From Euperipatoides rowelli (taxonomy: Eukaryota > Onychophora > Udeonychophora > Euonychophora > Peripatopsidae), in assembly GCA_003024985.2 (NCBI GenBank), contig PXIH01S0001039.1: DNA of 12,889 bases. One strand, 5' to 3'. The position numbers and the translations under genes are program-made. Positions 1-8,909 of the stretch are shown one piece after another. The notes beneath the pieces were generated by a model. It made no database searches. It worked only from the letters and a program-made list of their open reading frames with translations, and had not been told where the DNA came from. Numbering within the stretch: position 1 is the stretch's first letter; every line of letters starts with the position of its first letter.

Positions 1-93
1 TCTTTGTAAAAAGCCTCCACAACGCTAAACAATAAAAAACCTTTGTAAAAAGCCGCCACTCCTTTGTAAAAAGCCTCCACAACGCTAAACAAT
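1..93. repeat. Tandem repeat at the left edge, 60-bp period
   Basis: Bases 2-33 and 62-93 are identical (CTTTGTAAAAAGCCTCCACA and the following 12 bases) with a period of exactly 60. A half-unit at 41-58 repeats the first 18 bases with one change (CCTCCA to CCGCCA). The array probably continues to the left of the window, so its copy number is unknown. Confidence 0.85.
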
Positions 94-615
94 GAATGTT
101 TTAATTTTATATATAAATTTTTAGCTATTGCACTTCCTCCCCATATAAACTTTAACTCTGCCAAATCTCACACTCCTCTGTGAGCGCAATATGCTTAAAA
201 AGAGATCCAAAGTTTTCCCTTCACGTATTAATATATACAGTAGATACTGTACAAGTATTTTCTAAGTCTCTATGAAGAAAGAAAATTTTAAAAATATATT
301 ATAATTATTATCAATAAAATTGATCATAAAAATTTGATAGCTCCTTAATTCTAAAGTATAAAAAAAAATTAAAGTACAAAAATTAAAATCAAATTATTTT
401 AATAATAAGTATTTTAAGATTTAGTGGCAGATAAATGTCAAATCTACATTATATTTGTTAAAAGCCACTTTACTACCAGATTATGAACAATGATAATTTT
501 CTCCACCTTATTAAAGACCTAAATCCAGCAATTAACCAACCAATCCAGCCTCTGATTATGTTGAAAAGATACTAGTAACCTCCATATTGAATGTTAAGCT
601 TCTGTGAACATTTTG

Positions 616-732
616 CCAATCACAATAAAGAAAACTGATCAAACTAGCTGACAACATATTGGAAATAAAATCAATATTATAATTTAAAATAAGGATTACA
701 GGCATCAGTGATGTGAGAAGCAGATTGCTTGG
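616..732 (+). repeat. Dispersed repeat, copy 1 (family unnamed)
   Basis: Shares an ordered set of words with 5906-6017: CCAATCAC, ATCAAACTAGCTG, GGAAATAAAATCAA, ATTAT, and GATTGCTTGG at the end, with small insertions between. Similarity may extend leftwards (AGCTTCTGTGAACA versus AATTTCCATGTAACA). Both copies are on the plus strand, opposite to the host gene. Neither has a clear poly-A tail, inverted ends or a coding frame, so the class (SINE, MITE or other) is open. Confidence 0.65.
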
Positions 733-995
733 TGTGCTGGAAATAACTGAATACTGCATATCTCATCCAAATCAACACAATTTCACAATCCTTGCTAAGT
801 ATTCTATTCATACATTATATGATTAAAATCCTCTCCCAAGCTTACAGCCAAGTTATCTCAGGAATTGATTTAGTCGTATGCCAAACCAGTTTCCAAGAAT
901 TGCAGCATTTTCTGTTTAATTTTTAAACAAGAAATGTAGAACTATTTTTATATGCACGATTATGAAAGTAAAAAAAAAAAAAGATATACAGTATT

Positions 996-1094
996 GTAGT
1001 TTAAAATGATTATTTTAGACCAATTCATTGTACAAGTAACCCCATTTTAACAGCAATTTGATGCAGTCAAAAATAATCATTAAACTAAAACTAC
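996..1094. repeat. Imperfect inverted repeat, about 28-bp arms
   Basis: GTAGTTTAAAATGATTATTTTAGAC at 996-1020 pairs imperfectly with 1064-1094, whose complement reads GTAGTTTTAGTTTAATGATT and on, with gaps of a few bases. The loop is about 43 bases. It may be a decayed foldback element or MITE. Confidence 0.5.
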
Positions 1095-1104
1095 TTGCAA
1101 GCAT

Positions 1105-1124
1105 ATTATTATTATTATTATTAT
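1105..1124. repeat. ATT microsatellite
   Basis: About 6.7 uninterrupted copies of ATT, lying directly after the imperfect inverted repeat at 996-1094. Confidence 0.85.
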
Positions 1125-1218
1125 ATTGATCTAAAACAAAAAAAAATAAAAATATTTCTACACAATAATACCTAAAATTCGGAAATAAATTTATTAGTTC
1201 TTGGCCTATTTCTGGATT

Positions 1219-1262
1219 TAAAATTTGTTGCTGGATCTGTCATCATCCAGCAACAAATTTTA
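1219..1262. repeat. Perfect 18-bp inverted repeat (hairpin)
   Basis: TAAAATTTGTTGCTGGAT at 1219-1236 and its exact reverse complement at 1245-1262 are separated by only 8 bases. The stem is mixed in composition and not just AT. It could be a very small foldback element or a structure made by replication slippage; nothing links it to a gene. Confidence 0.85.
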
Positions 1263-1380
1263 TTAACCAACGAGTTAAACTTCTTGAAATAATGATAAAT
1301 TTGTATTTTGTCAAATCACCAACGTACTGTATGATTTTTGCATAGTATTATCAACGTATGTTCCATAAGTGGACAACCCG

Positions 1381-1729
1381 CCCACCAGTCTTAATAAATT
1401 GCATGAGAAAAGATGGTTTTTGCAGTTTGCCCCAGACTGGATGTTGAAATTGTTGATATGCCAATATGGACCAATGCACCAAGTTCATGCCTGCATGTCC
1501 CCACATGAGCATAAATGAGACAGTGATAACAGGTTCTTTCGGTTAACCCAAGGTACTCCCCGACTTCAAAATCACCAGTTAAGATCATGTTTATCAAGGA
1601 GAGAGTTGGATAAATAAGATGATTAAGTTAGAGGGTAATAGGAGCAGGTATTTGGGCCATGGTCCGAGTTAGTCTGTCTAGAAACTGAATCCAATAGTTT
1701 AAGTGCTTAATCCACCCACTGGTCTTTAA
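1381..1729. other. GC-richer block between two similar short words, nature unknown
   Basis: This block is less AT-rich than its neighbours. It is bracketed by CCCACCAGTCTTAA (1381-1394) and CCCACTGGTCTTTAA (1715-1729), a near direct repeat. A minus-strand open frame of 68 codons (1597-1391) contains CYHCLIYAHVGTCRHEL, which has a natural-looking composition but matches no family I recognise, and the block contains no exportin-7 segment. It may be a fragment of an old transposable element. Confidence 0.4.
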
Positions 1730-3237
1730 AAAAACAACTTGTTAAGACTGAAATGGAAAGCCAATGCATACAGGCTAACCTGAAAATGTTAAAAAAAAAA
1801 AAAAACTCTACCTCAATAGGAGACACATAGTGAGACTAATCAAAAATTAAAGAGAAATAAAATATCTTTAATATACCTGACTGAATATGTTGTACATACT
1901 GTAGCCTAGTTAATCATTTTTATTTTTCCTAATATTTGTAAATACTACCTTATTGAATATGATTGTAATATTTAATACTCATCAACTTATACAGTACAAT
2001 TTGAATAACATCTCTAGCTTAAAAATCCTTTTACTATTTTCCATTGATACAGATACTGTACTCTAGTTTACCATAGAGTGTAAACCTTAGATGTAGGAAA
2101 TTCCTAATGAATTATTATAAAATGTAAATAACTAATTGTCTGAATTAGGATGCATCTCAAAAGAGGTCCGATTCTTTAACCCTCCGACTGCGTATTTTTT
2201 TGTTGTTCAAAATCTGGTCAAAATTATCTATATTTATGTTTACACCTACTGTATGTAGCTAATTATTATTATTATTGTTTAAAATAAATAAATTTACATT
2301 ATATTCAACAATAATATATTAAGGGAGGATATGGTTGGCCTAGGTCATTTTATTTATTTTATATTATTTTTGTTCCAAACTTTCCACACTTGTAGGCTAC
2401 AGTAACTAATAAAAAAATTAGCATCCAATATGTTTTTTAATTAATTGGTTACTATAGCAACAGCCACCATTTTGAATTTTAACAGGTTGCTTAGAAAAAA
2501 ATCATTTGCAAACTATTATTACTATAAACACCAGATTCTCAATTTTTACTCATTAATAACCAATTTATGGGATACGTTTTATAACAAACGAGTAAATTTA
2601 ACATCACTTTTATTAGTTTTAAAGTCAAAATGTGTTTTTTTGCTAATTAGCATAATTTTTCATATGTAAATTAATTTTGAAAATGAGTCAGTGGAAATTT
2701 GAAACTACCTTATCCCATAAAGAAGTTTTTTTTTTTTTACAAAATTTCATCTCTCTAGCTCTAGTAATTTTGAAATAATTTTTCTAAGATGCAATACCAT
2801 TCAAAATTGTGTGAAATATGCGTTTTGAGAAAAACGCTATTAAAGTTTAAAATGCAATGCAAACTATTGTGCTTTCAGCCACATGATTTAAGAAAAAACT
2901 TTTAAAATATCGATAGAAAACTTATTGGCTATTATTAGACAATAATTTGAATTTAAACTAATTCAGGAATATTATAAAAATAATGTCAGATCTAATTTGT
3001 GTGAGTAATTTAAAATGTAAAATAACAAGCTAAACAAAATAAGTTGGTAAGGAAATCAAAAATAGAACGGCAAGTTCAATTTGAAAATTTTCATCTATGA
3101 AATACTTTATTAAATTAAAAATCCAATTACAGTATATTGACAATAAAAAAAATTGAAGAAATTATATTTAAATGTCAATGTAACTTTGATGAATTATCAC
3201 AGATATTTTATAATTACGATGGAACATTAATTTAACA

Positions 3238-3308
3238 CTACCGCTAAAATCTACCGCTAAAAAAAAAAAGAAACCATAACAAAAATAAAAAAAAAAAAAA
3301 AAAAAAAA
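3238..3308. repeat. 13-bp duplication followed by A-rich simple repeat
   Basis: CTACCGCTAAAAT occurs at 3238-3250 and again, with one change, at 3251-3263. An A-rich stretch follows, ending in 22 uninterrupted A at 3287-3308. No retroposon body can be recognised upstream on the plus strand. Confidence 0.7.
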
Positions 3309-3514
3309 GTTGTCACTTAAAATGATTAAATTAATAACAATATTGAAAAATAATACAGTATATTCATTAAAATTAATCTAATTATTAAAAATAATAACTT
3401 AATATTTAGCCGAAATGTAAGAATGCATGAAACCACAGCCATAATGTTGAGATTAAAAGGAAGTATTCTCAATTTTGATTGGCTGTTGCTAGGTGTTCAC
3501 TAGCGTCTGGATCA

Positions 3515-3576
3515 CAGATATGCATTTTCCTCCAGCATAAACAGCTAATCAGAGGTCAGAATTCAATGCATATCTG
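3515..3576. repeat. Perfect 12-bp inverted repeat with 38-bp spacer
   Basis: CAGATATGCATT at 3515-3526 and AATGCATATCTG at 3565-3576 are exact reverse complements. The word ATGCATA also forms part of the hairpin at 5383-5422. It lies within the candidate TTAA-bounded element. Confidence 0.75.
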
Positions 3577-4480
3577 GAATTTAGATGCGCTCCATGTTAC
3601 ATGACAGAATTATCCCATCAAAACTCTTATTTTCACCTCATTTCAATATATCAGCAATTTTTTTTACTAAATAGTCCTTGTAAGACTTGATTTTATTGGC
3701 TGAAGATTAATTATATGGAGATTTTTATAAATTTTACCCAATATTTGGGCAAAATAAATGCAATATTTGTCAAATTTGGTTATCATTTTATTCAGAAATA
3801 ATTGGGGATTTTAAACACATCAAAATCTGAAAATCGATTTTTCAAGCCATTTTGTGTGTTTTCTATACCGTATCTCCCCTTAAAATATTTTAAGAAAAAT
3901 CGATTCTACATAAAAAAAAAAAAACCTTATAGTAAAAGAAATGAAACTTGATAAATATTCACAAAATGCTTGATAATTAGCAACAAAAACAGTAGAATTA
4001 AATAAATTTACATTAGTGCACGCAAGAAACTATCATTTTAACCTTGAAACTGCTATTATCATATTTCCATTATTAACCTTCCAGCGAGCGCGCAGTCGTA
4101 AAATTTAAGACAAATTCATTTTTTTTATAAAATGTGTCTATGTGTATGGTCTTATGGGTTTATCTCTGCCTTCTATTCCTAAAACTTCCCACTACAATAT
4201 TGGTAGGTTTTTACCATGCCTATAGCCCATTTTATAATTTTTTAATAAAATTATATGTAAAAAGACACCCAGATATAAATTTTACAACTGATGTTATAAT
4301 ATTGACTTTCTGGTAGTCTAATGCAAATATTATAAAACATTTATGAATGAACTTACTGTATATATATTTAAAATCGGAATTTAATGCAGATTTCAAAAAT
4401 CAAAAGCAAAAAATCTTATCTCCAACGACAGTGAAACAGTAAAGGAAAATGGAAGATAAACTTTTTTTTTTTTTACAGCC

Positions 4481-4965
4481 GACTTTTAGAAATAAAAATA
4501 TAAAATCATATAAAAAAATCTGTTTGTTGGAATTTTTTTTTAATTTATATATTGAAATTCATGACAAAATATAGAACAAAAAATACTATTTAAATTTTTT
4601 TCTATCTGTTATAGATTTTGAAATATTTAACAATGTATTAGCGGTACATACAATAAATACAAGTGCAATGAATGGCGACTTTTAGAAATAAAAGCATAAA
4701 AATAAATCTGTTGGAATTTTGTTTTCTTTATATAATGAAATTGGTGACAAAAAAATAGAACAAAAAATATTATTTAAGTTTTTTTTCTATCTGTTATAAT
4801 CTTCAAATATTTAAAATAATGTATTATCTTGACATAGCCTACAGTATAAATACAAGCATAATGAATTCGACATTTAGAAAAATAATCATAAAAATAAATC
4901 TGTTTGTTGGATTTTTGTTTTCTTTATATATTAAAATTCCTGATAAAAAATAGAATTTAGAAATT
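4481..4965. repeat. Tandem repeat, about 2.5 copies of a 192-196-bp unit
   Basis: Units begin GACTTTTAGAAATAAAA at 4481 and 4677 and GACATTTAGAAAAATAA at 4869. Each continues through TAAATCTG(TTTG)TTGGAATTTT, then TTATATA, GACAAAAAATAGAACAAAAA and TTTTTCTATCTGTTAT in the same order; the third copy stops about halfway, near 4965. Copies differ by substitutions and small indels, so the array is not recent. It lies inside the candidate TTAA-bounded element. Confidence 0.85.
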
Positions 4966-5095
4966 TTTATACATAGGATTCTATGAATCGTAAAATTTAC
5001 AACACGCGACAGCTCATTTTAAAAATTTGTGCGTGCCCGCTCGGTTAAAAAAAAATACATAAACTGTATTATTATAATGAGAGAAAAAGATTGTG

Positions 5096-5112
5096 CACGT
5101 GGAATTCACGTG
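5096..5112. repeat. Paired CACGTG near-palindrome
   Basis: CACGTG-GAATT-CACGTG is almost its own reverse complement around a central GAATTC and holds two E-box-like words. It lies about 60 bp inside the right end of the candidate TTAA-bounded element, where it could be a subterminal motif. A regulatory role is not supported. Confidence 0.5.
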
Positions 5113-5382
5113 ATACCAAAAATTATACTGATACATGCTGCATGTGGAAACAACGGGATGCCCGGTCAGAGGGTTAATAATAAAAAAAATTGGACCATTT
5201 TATCATTCAGCCATAAGTAGTTTCACTTATTCCATTCTCATGGAAACTGATTTATTAAAATATATATAAATTCCAAAATTATAACTAAAAGATTTGTATA
5301 AATAAAAATGTTAACCAATAGTCTTAACTTGGTTGCAATAAAATAAAGAACAATGTAGCTTTATTTTGAAGTAAAACATTTA

Positions 5383-5422
5383 TTTATAATATGCATAAAA
5401 GAGGCTTTATGCATATTATAAA
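5383..5422. repeat. Perfect 17-bp inverted repeat (hairpin)
   Basis: TTTATAATATGCATAAA at 5383-5399 and its exact reverse complement at 5406-5422 flank a 6-base loop AGAGGC. The stem includes ATGCAT and is AT-rich. It is outside the candidate TTAA-bounded element, and no gene function is apparent. Confidence 0.85.
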
Positions 5423-5905
5423 CTTATTTTAAAGTTCTAGTGTTAAAAATAAATAAATTAGATAGTATATGAATATCATTCTTGGCAAGTAGGTGTGAAA
5501 TTGTTAACAATTTTGCTGTCCGATAGTAATAGCTCTCGTGCAACGTGGAGTGAATTATCTCATAAAATAGCATTCGTGTTATGTGATACTACTGTTAATT
5601 TTCTGCTCACATATATTTTTCCAATAACATGACTTACAGTATATCAAATTTCTCCCAAAGGATGTCTCTTGTGCTCTTTAGGCACTCGTGAACTTATCAG
5701 ACAGAAAATTTAGCTGCAATTATGATTTTATCATTTAAAACATTGAGAGCAAGCAAAATAATCGGTAATCACACATAACACAAATGATATTACCTTTGAA
5801 AATTTACTCCATTCTACACGAGACCTACCTGCAGCAATCAACTTTTTGGTTCTTCTATTACAGCAACCAATTACTTGTGAATGATAATTTCCATGTAACA
5901 GTCAG

Positions 5906-6017
5906 CCAATCACGAGAAAGTAAGTTTATCAAACTAGCTGGAAATAAAATCAAAATTATCAGTGAAATATTAAGGTTATTAGTGTTTTGCAGATGTAATG
6001 AAAATTTGATTGCTTGG
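5906..6017 (+). repeat. Dispersed repeat, copy 2 (family unnamed)
   Basis: Diverged partner of 616-732, in the same orientation and about 5.3 kb away. A plus-strand open frame from 5784 to 6041 runs through it but has no recognisable protein similarity and is not matched by an open frame in copy 1, so I treat it as chance. Confidence 0.65.
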
Positions 6018-6346
6018 CAGGATGGAAAAGTGATCAGCTGATTACTGGATTTAAACTCCTATATAAATAACAGAGCAAATTATCTAAAAAAAAAAAAATA
6101 CCACTTGTGCAAATTTTTAAAATCTTTGACAAACGAGAATGAATTTTAAAGAAAATATAAAAACAAAGATTTTAAAAGCTGTATGCTGATCGATTACACC
6201 CTTTCCCTTATTATTGAGAACCCATTTAAAAAACCATTTGTTAACTAAAACACAGAATGAAATAACCTGATTGAGTTTAAAACTATCATGGCATAAAAAG
6301 ACATAGGGAAAGAGGAAACAATAATAAAGCATTTGATGATATTTAC

Positions 6347-6493
6347 CTGCAAACTTGTCACTGTAAATTTTGCAATTAAGCTGATTGTATCTCCGTAATT
6401 TTCAACTTTAACTAATTCTCCTAATTGATAATTGGATTTCAGCCGTGCTAAAAGACGACAAAATTCATGATAGTTGTTCGTATCAGATAAGCT
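6347..6493 (-). CDS. XPO7: Exportin-7, exon iv
   Basis: A 147-nt, 49-codon exon in phase 0 at both ends. The acceptor is a run of 13 T followed directly by AG (plus-strand A run at 6496-6508), and the donor is GTAAAT, slightly weaker than the other three. It encodes [20 protein letters not shown], then [20 protein letters not shown] and AKFTVTSLQ. The [21 protein letters not shown] block is diagnostic for exportin-7/RanBP17 at about residues 321-370. The stretch after VENY is the most divergent from vertebrates, where I recall PEVIRLIANF. The next exon should begin with the family's HWEFAPNSV-type segment; I could not find it in the 6.3 kb to the left, so it lies outside the window. Confidence 0.97.
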
Positions 6494-6583
6494 CTAAAAA
6501 AAAAAAAATATTACGATTTATCAAGTTTTTTTGGGTAAAAAAGCATAGATAACTCATTTTTAATCCAATTATACAAAACTTAC
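6494..6583 (-). other. Exportin-7 intron of 90 bp
   Basis: A short intron between exons iii and iv with donor GTAAGT (6583-6578) and acceptor T13-AG (6508-6494). It is 28 to 36 times shorter than the two complete introns upstream, and at 90 bp is close to the minimum size for many animals. Confidence 0.93.
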
Positions 6584-6703
6584 TTGTGGATTTTCTAAAA
6601 TGTGCTTGACCCCATTTACTAATTGTGCAAGGAACTTGGCCCTTTCTGCATTATTAAAAAGTGATCTACGTACAGATGCTATCTGTACAAGGCAGGATAA
6701 GGC
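6584..6703 (-). CDS. XPO7: Exportin-7, exon iii
   Basis: A 120-nt, 40-codon exon in phase 0 at both ends, with acceptor TTTCAG and donor GTAAGT. It encodes [20 protein letters not shown], then [20 protein letters not shown]. The segment [21 protein letters not shown] is one of the most constant parts of exportin-7 (about residues 280-320) and makes the assignment secure. Differences from the vertebrate protein as remembered are scattered, for example A for V at the first position and AQLVN for SHLVD. The intron that follows is only 90 bp, while its upstream intron is 2.5 kb and contains a hAT transposon. Confidence 0.96.
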
Positions 6704-7049
6704 CTGAAATTAAAAGTCTGAATATTAAATGGGAAAAGGAATTAGGAAAATATACTTTAAAAGCAGAATATTGTCTTATATTCACCAGCTCAAACAACAG
6801 GATATTTTATTCATAAAACTTTAGAACGTTATTGTCTATTTTTAAAGTACGGTAGCAAATTAAACTTCAATTTATTTACAGTATATCAAACATATACAGT
6901 AGCAAAATTACATAATTTTTTACATTATAAGCCACTTAAATAATCAGCCAGATATTCATAATAAATTAAAAATAATTTAAATAATAATAAATACTCTAAA
7001 CTATACTTTTAACATCACTAGTCAAATCATAATGGAAAATAAATGGATA

Positions 7050-7057
7050 GTGTAGAA
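7050..7057. repeat. hAT target-site duplication, left copy
   Basis: GTGTAGAA directly abuts the CAGGG terminus of the hAT element and is repeated exactly at 8910-8917. The lack of any mismatch suggests a fairly recent insertion, although only eight bases are available to judge. Confidence 0.93.
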
Positions 7058-7207
7058 CAGGGGTAGGGAACCTTTCTGAAACAAAGAGCCACTCCAACAA
7101 AAAAAACTTATAAAAATAAAATTCAGGGAGCCGCAATTTCTCACCAACCACCAAAAAATAAAAATAAAGCTTAACAAAATTTCAAGAGATTTTTAACCGC
7201 TGCACTT

Positions 7208-7241
7208 GGGTGTCCATAGGGGGGAGGGGGCACAAAGGGGG
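7208..7241 (+). other. G-rich patch with possible G-quadruplex, inside the hAT element
   Basis: Four G runs (7208-7210, 7219-7224, 7226-7230, 7237-7241) are separated by 8, 1 and 6 bases, close to the usual G-quadruplex pattern. The patch is framed by the inverted words GCACTTG (7202-7208) and CAAGTGC (7242-7248). It stands out sharply from the AT-rich surroundings. Confidence 0.5.
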
Positions 7242-7280
7242 CAAGTGCCTTTTCCTCCACTGGAAAAATAAGCTAACCAA

Positions 7281-7389
7281 AAATGTAGGTATTTAATATA
7301 AAGTTGCAAGAGGAAAGTAATGAATCCCCCCCCCCCCCCCCAACCCGGTTAAATTAGATTAAAAACAAATGTAGGTATTCAATATAAAG
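7281..7389. repeat. Direct duplication with 86-bp spacing and a C16 run, inside the hAT element
   Basis: The 23 bases at 7281-7303 (AAATGTAGGTATTTAATATA and on) recur at 7367-7389 with one mismatch. Between them lies a run of 16 C at 7326-7341, and another C-rich/A-rich patch follows at 7440-7484. This looks like a local tandem duplication within the transposon. Confidence 0.75.
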
Positions 7390-8868
7390 CTGGCATTCGT
7401 TAAAAATATTCTAGGTGAGAAGTATCCAAACGTCCATACACCCCCCGCCCCCAAAAAAAAAAAAAATTATTAAAAAAAAAAAATTGTCCCTTCCCACTGC
7501 ATTTTTTTCTTCGAATACCCATGCCACTGCAGCAGGTAAACTGGAGACGACTATGCATCTTAGCTCAGAAATAGTTATTTTGTTTTTTTGTGGCTAGGCT
7601 ACAATAAATAAAACGGCATTTTTTTTGTAAATTTTCATTTTAATCAGTTGTAATCAAGTAACATTGAAGACTTTGTTACTGTACTTCTATAAATGCAAAT
7701 TTCTCTGTCCACATTTTATTGAAGCCTGTGTTTTCTTCAGCTATTTAAGTACTCTAACTGTAGTCATAAACCACGTCTATCATTCTTAAATAAGGTTGTA
7801 TTTACTACTTTGTGATCTTATATTTTTCGTCTTTGCTATTTGTATTTTGTGGATTTTCTTTATTTTGCACTAGTTATGATTATTTAGTTATAATATTCTG
7901 TACAAAAGAAATCTGATCGCTTAATGTATATTTTAAATAAATGAATAGCTTACAAAAGGAAAAAAGAATGCGTAAGCAGTGTATGGTAATAAAAATACAT
8001 TGAACGATGAAATGGTTAAAATTTCAAAAATTTGCCTTTATAATATAAAATACTCACACAAAATCAAAGTTCAACTTGTTATTGCTTATTAGTGATGAGT
8101 AAAAGAAACTTCAAATCTATCCTGGTACATTTATCTTGCAAATTTCATTTTGTTTTGATAATAAATCCGTAATAATAGCATAGGAAATTTAAAAAAAAAA
8201 AAAAAAACATATAAAACTTTATTTATTGTTTAGTATTTGTAATAAGTTTATCTATGAGTGTAAGTTAAGTGTTTAGCTATGCTAATTTTGAAAGCCAATT
8301 GTGGTTTGAAAGGTAAAGACCTGTTGTTTGTTAACTCCATTAATTAAACAAAAGGGAGATCAGTTATTGGTTAAAAATAATAAGTAACTTCTTTGAAACA
8401 GAAAAAGTTTTCGGTGCACAGTTATTGATTAAGTAAATTGCTTCCGTAATTTTTTACTGATTTATTATTTAATGTTTTTTTAAAAAAAATATTATTAATC
8501 GACAATTAGTTAGCAATTATTGTCAGTTATTTTAAAGATTTTTTTAAAAAAAAAAGATCTAAATCGGCACTATTTCTATAATAAAGTGGAACATTTTTAT
8601 TGTTTTGACTTTTGATTACAGCAACAATGGCATAGGCTATATAGCCAATACAGTATGTTTAGGTACGCTTCCATGATTACGATAAATTATAAATAACCTA
8701 TAATATCTATTACAAAATTGTCATATTAATTTAATTCGTTATATTATTTTTCAATAATAATTTTTCTGCTAGAAAGTATTTTGTTGAAGTACTTTATGGT
8801 GACGATCGATTCTGTGGTTGCCACAGCAGATTTTTATTCAAAATAAGAGCCACACTTTTTCCAGTAAA

Positions 8869-8884
8869 GAGCCGCAGGCGGCTC
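8869..8884. repeat. Subterminal hairpin of the hAT element
   Basis: GAGCCGC-AG-GCGGCTC forms a perfect 7-bp GC-rich stem about 25 bp inside the right end. Subterminal palindromes near hAT ends can be transposase-binding or stem-loop sites in this superfamily; that role here is inferred. Confidence 0.7.
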
Positions 8885-8909
8885 AGGAGCTGCGGGTTCC
8901 CAATCCCTG

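Larger units (their letters stand above)
2176..5177. mobile_element. Candidate piggyBac-like non-autonomous element bounded by TTAA
   Basis: The left end reads TTAA (2176-2179) then CCCTCCGACTGCG. The right end (5161-5177), reverse complemented, reads TTAA then CCCTCTGACCGGG. The 13-base ends agree at 10 positions and both abut TTAA, the target duplicated by piggyBac transposases; many such elements begin CCC or CCY. The interior (2,994 bp) has no transposase frame. It holds a hairpin GCGTTTT-GAGA-AAAACGC (2820-2837), an inverted repeat (3515-3576), a poly-A tract and a 194-bp tandem array. A third TTAA-CC word at 4073 followed by TTCCAGCGAGCG could be an alternative left end giving a 1.1-kb element. 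TTAA is common in such AT-rich DNA, so the assignment is tentative. Confidence 0.42.
1..6346 (-). other. Exportin-7 intron, 5' part of at least 6.3 kb
   Basis: Starts at the donor GTAAAT (6346-6341) and runs to the left edge. No further exportin-7 coding segment could be recognised on the minus strand. The stretch is strongly AT-rich and consists of dispersed repeats, hairpins, a candidate TTAA-bounded transposon, tandem repeats and homopolymers, listed separately. Stretches 94-615, 733-995, 1263-1380, 1730-2175, 5178-5382, 5423-5905 and 6018-6340 show nothing I can name beyond A/T runs and TACAGTA-type words. Confidence 0.75.
7058..8909. mobile_element. Non-autonomous hAT-superfamily DNA transposon
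   Basis: The 1,852-bp element begins CAGGGGTAGGGAACC and its other end, reverse complemented, begins CAGGGATTGGGAACC, so the terminal inverted repeats match at 13 of 15 positions. It is flanked by a perfect 8-bp duplication GTGTAGAA. A CAGGG start and an 8-bp duplication are the signature of hAT elements, and the duplication fits both the nTnnnnAn and nnnTAnnn target patterns described for the Ac and Buster groups. AGAGCC words lie just inside both ends. No transposase can be read: the longest plus-strand frame is 60 codons of low-complexity sequence, so the element would depend on a transposase from elsewhere. The interior is AT-rich with a G-rich patch, a C16 run and an 86-bp-spaced duplication. 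It sits wholly in an exportin-7 intron, away from the splice sites. Confidence 0.93.

Noticed and set aside
2445-2669. Plus-strand open frame of 74 codons, and other 60-71-codon frames at 556-759, 4134-4316, 5029-5220, 6117-6332, 7415-7597 and 9874-10065
   Set aside because: They have AT-driven composition (K, N, I, F, Y, L), no recognisable domain, no consistent splice sites, and several lie inside transposon or repeat sequence.
3287-3308. A22 tract as a retroposon tail
   Set aside because: No element body, target duplication or polyadenylation-type structure can be identified upstream; A runs are frequent throughout this window.
5784-6041. Plus-strand open frame of 85 codons
   Set aside because: It overlaps a dispersed repeat, its partner copy at 616-732 is not open in the same way, and the translation resembles no family. 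It also lies antisense within an exportin-7 intron.
1-6346. A further downstream exportin-7 exon (the HWEFAPNSV-type segment)
   Set aside because: I searched the minus strand by eye for an AG followed by CAY TGG GAR and similar. The only nearby CATTGG, at about 1761-1766, lacks an acceptor and the following residues do not fit.
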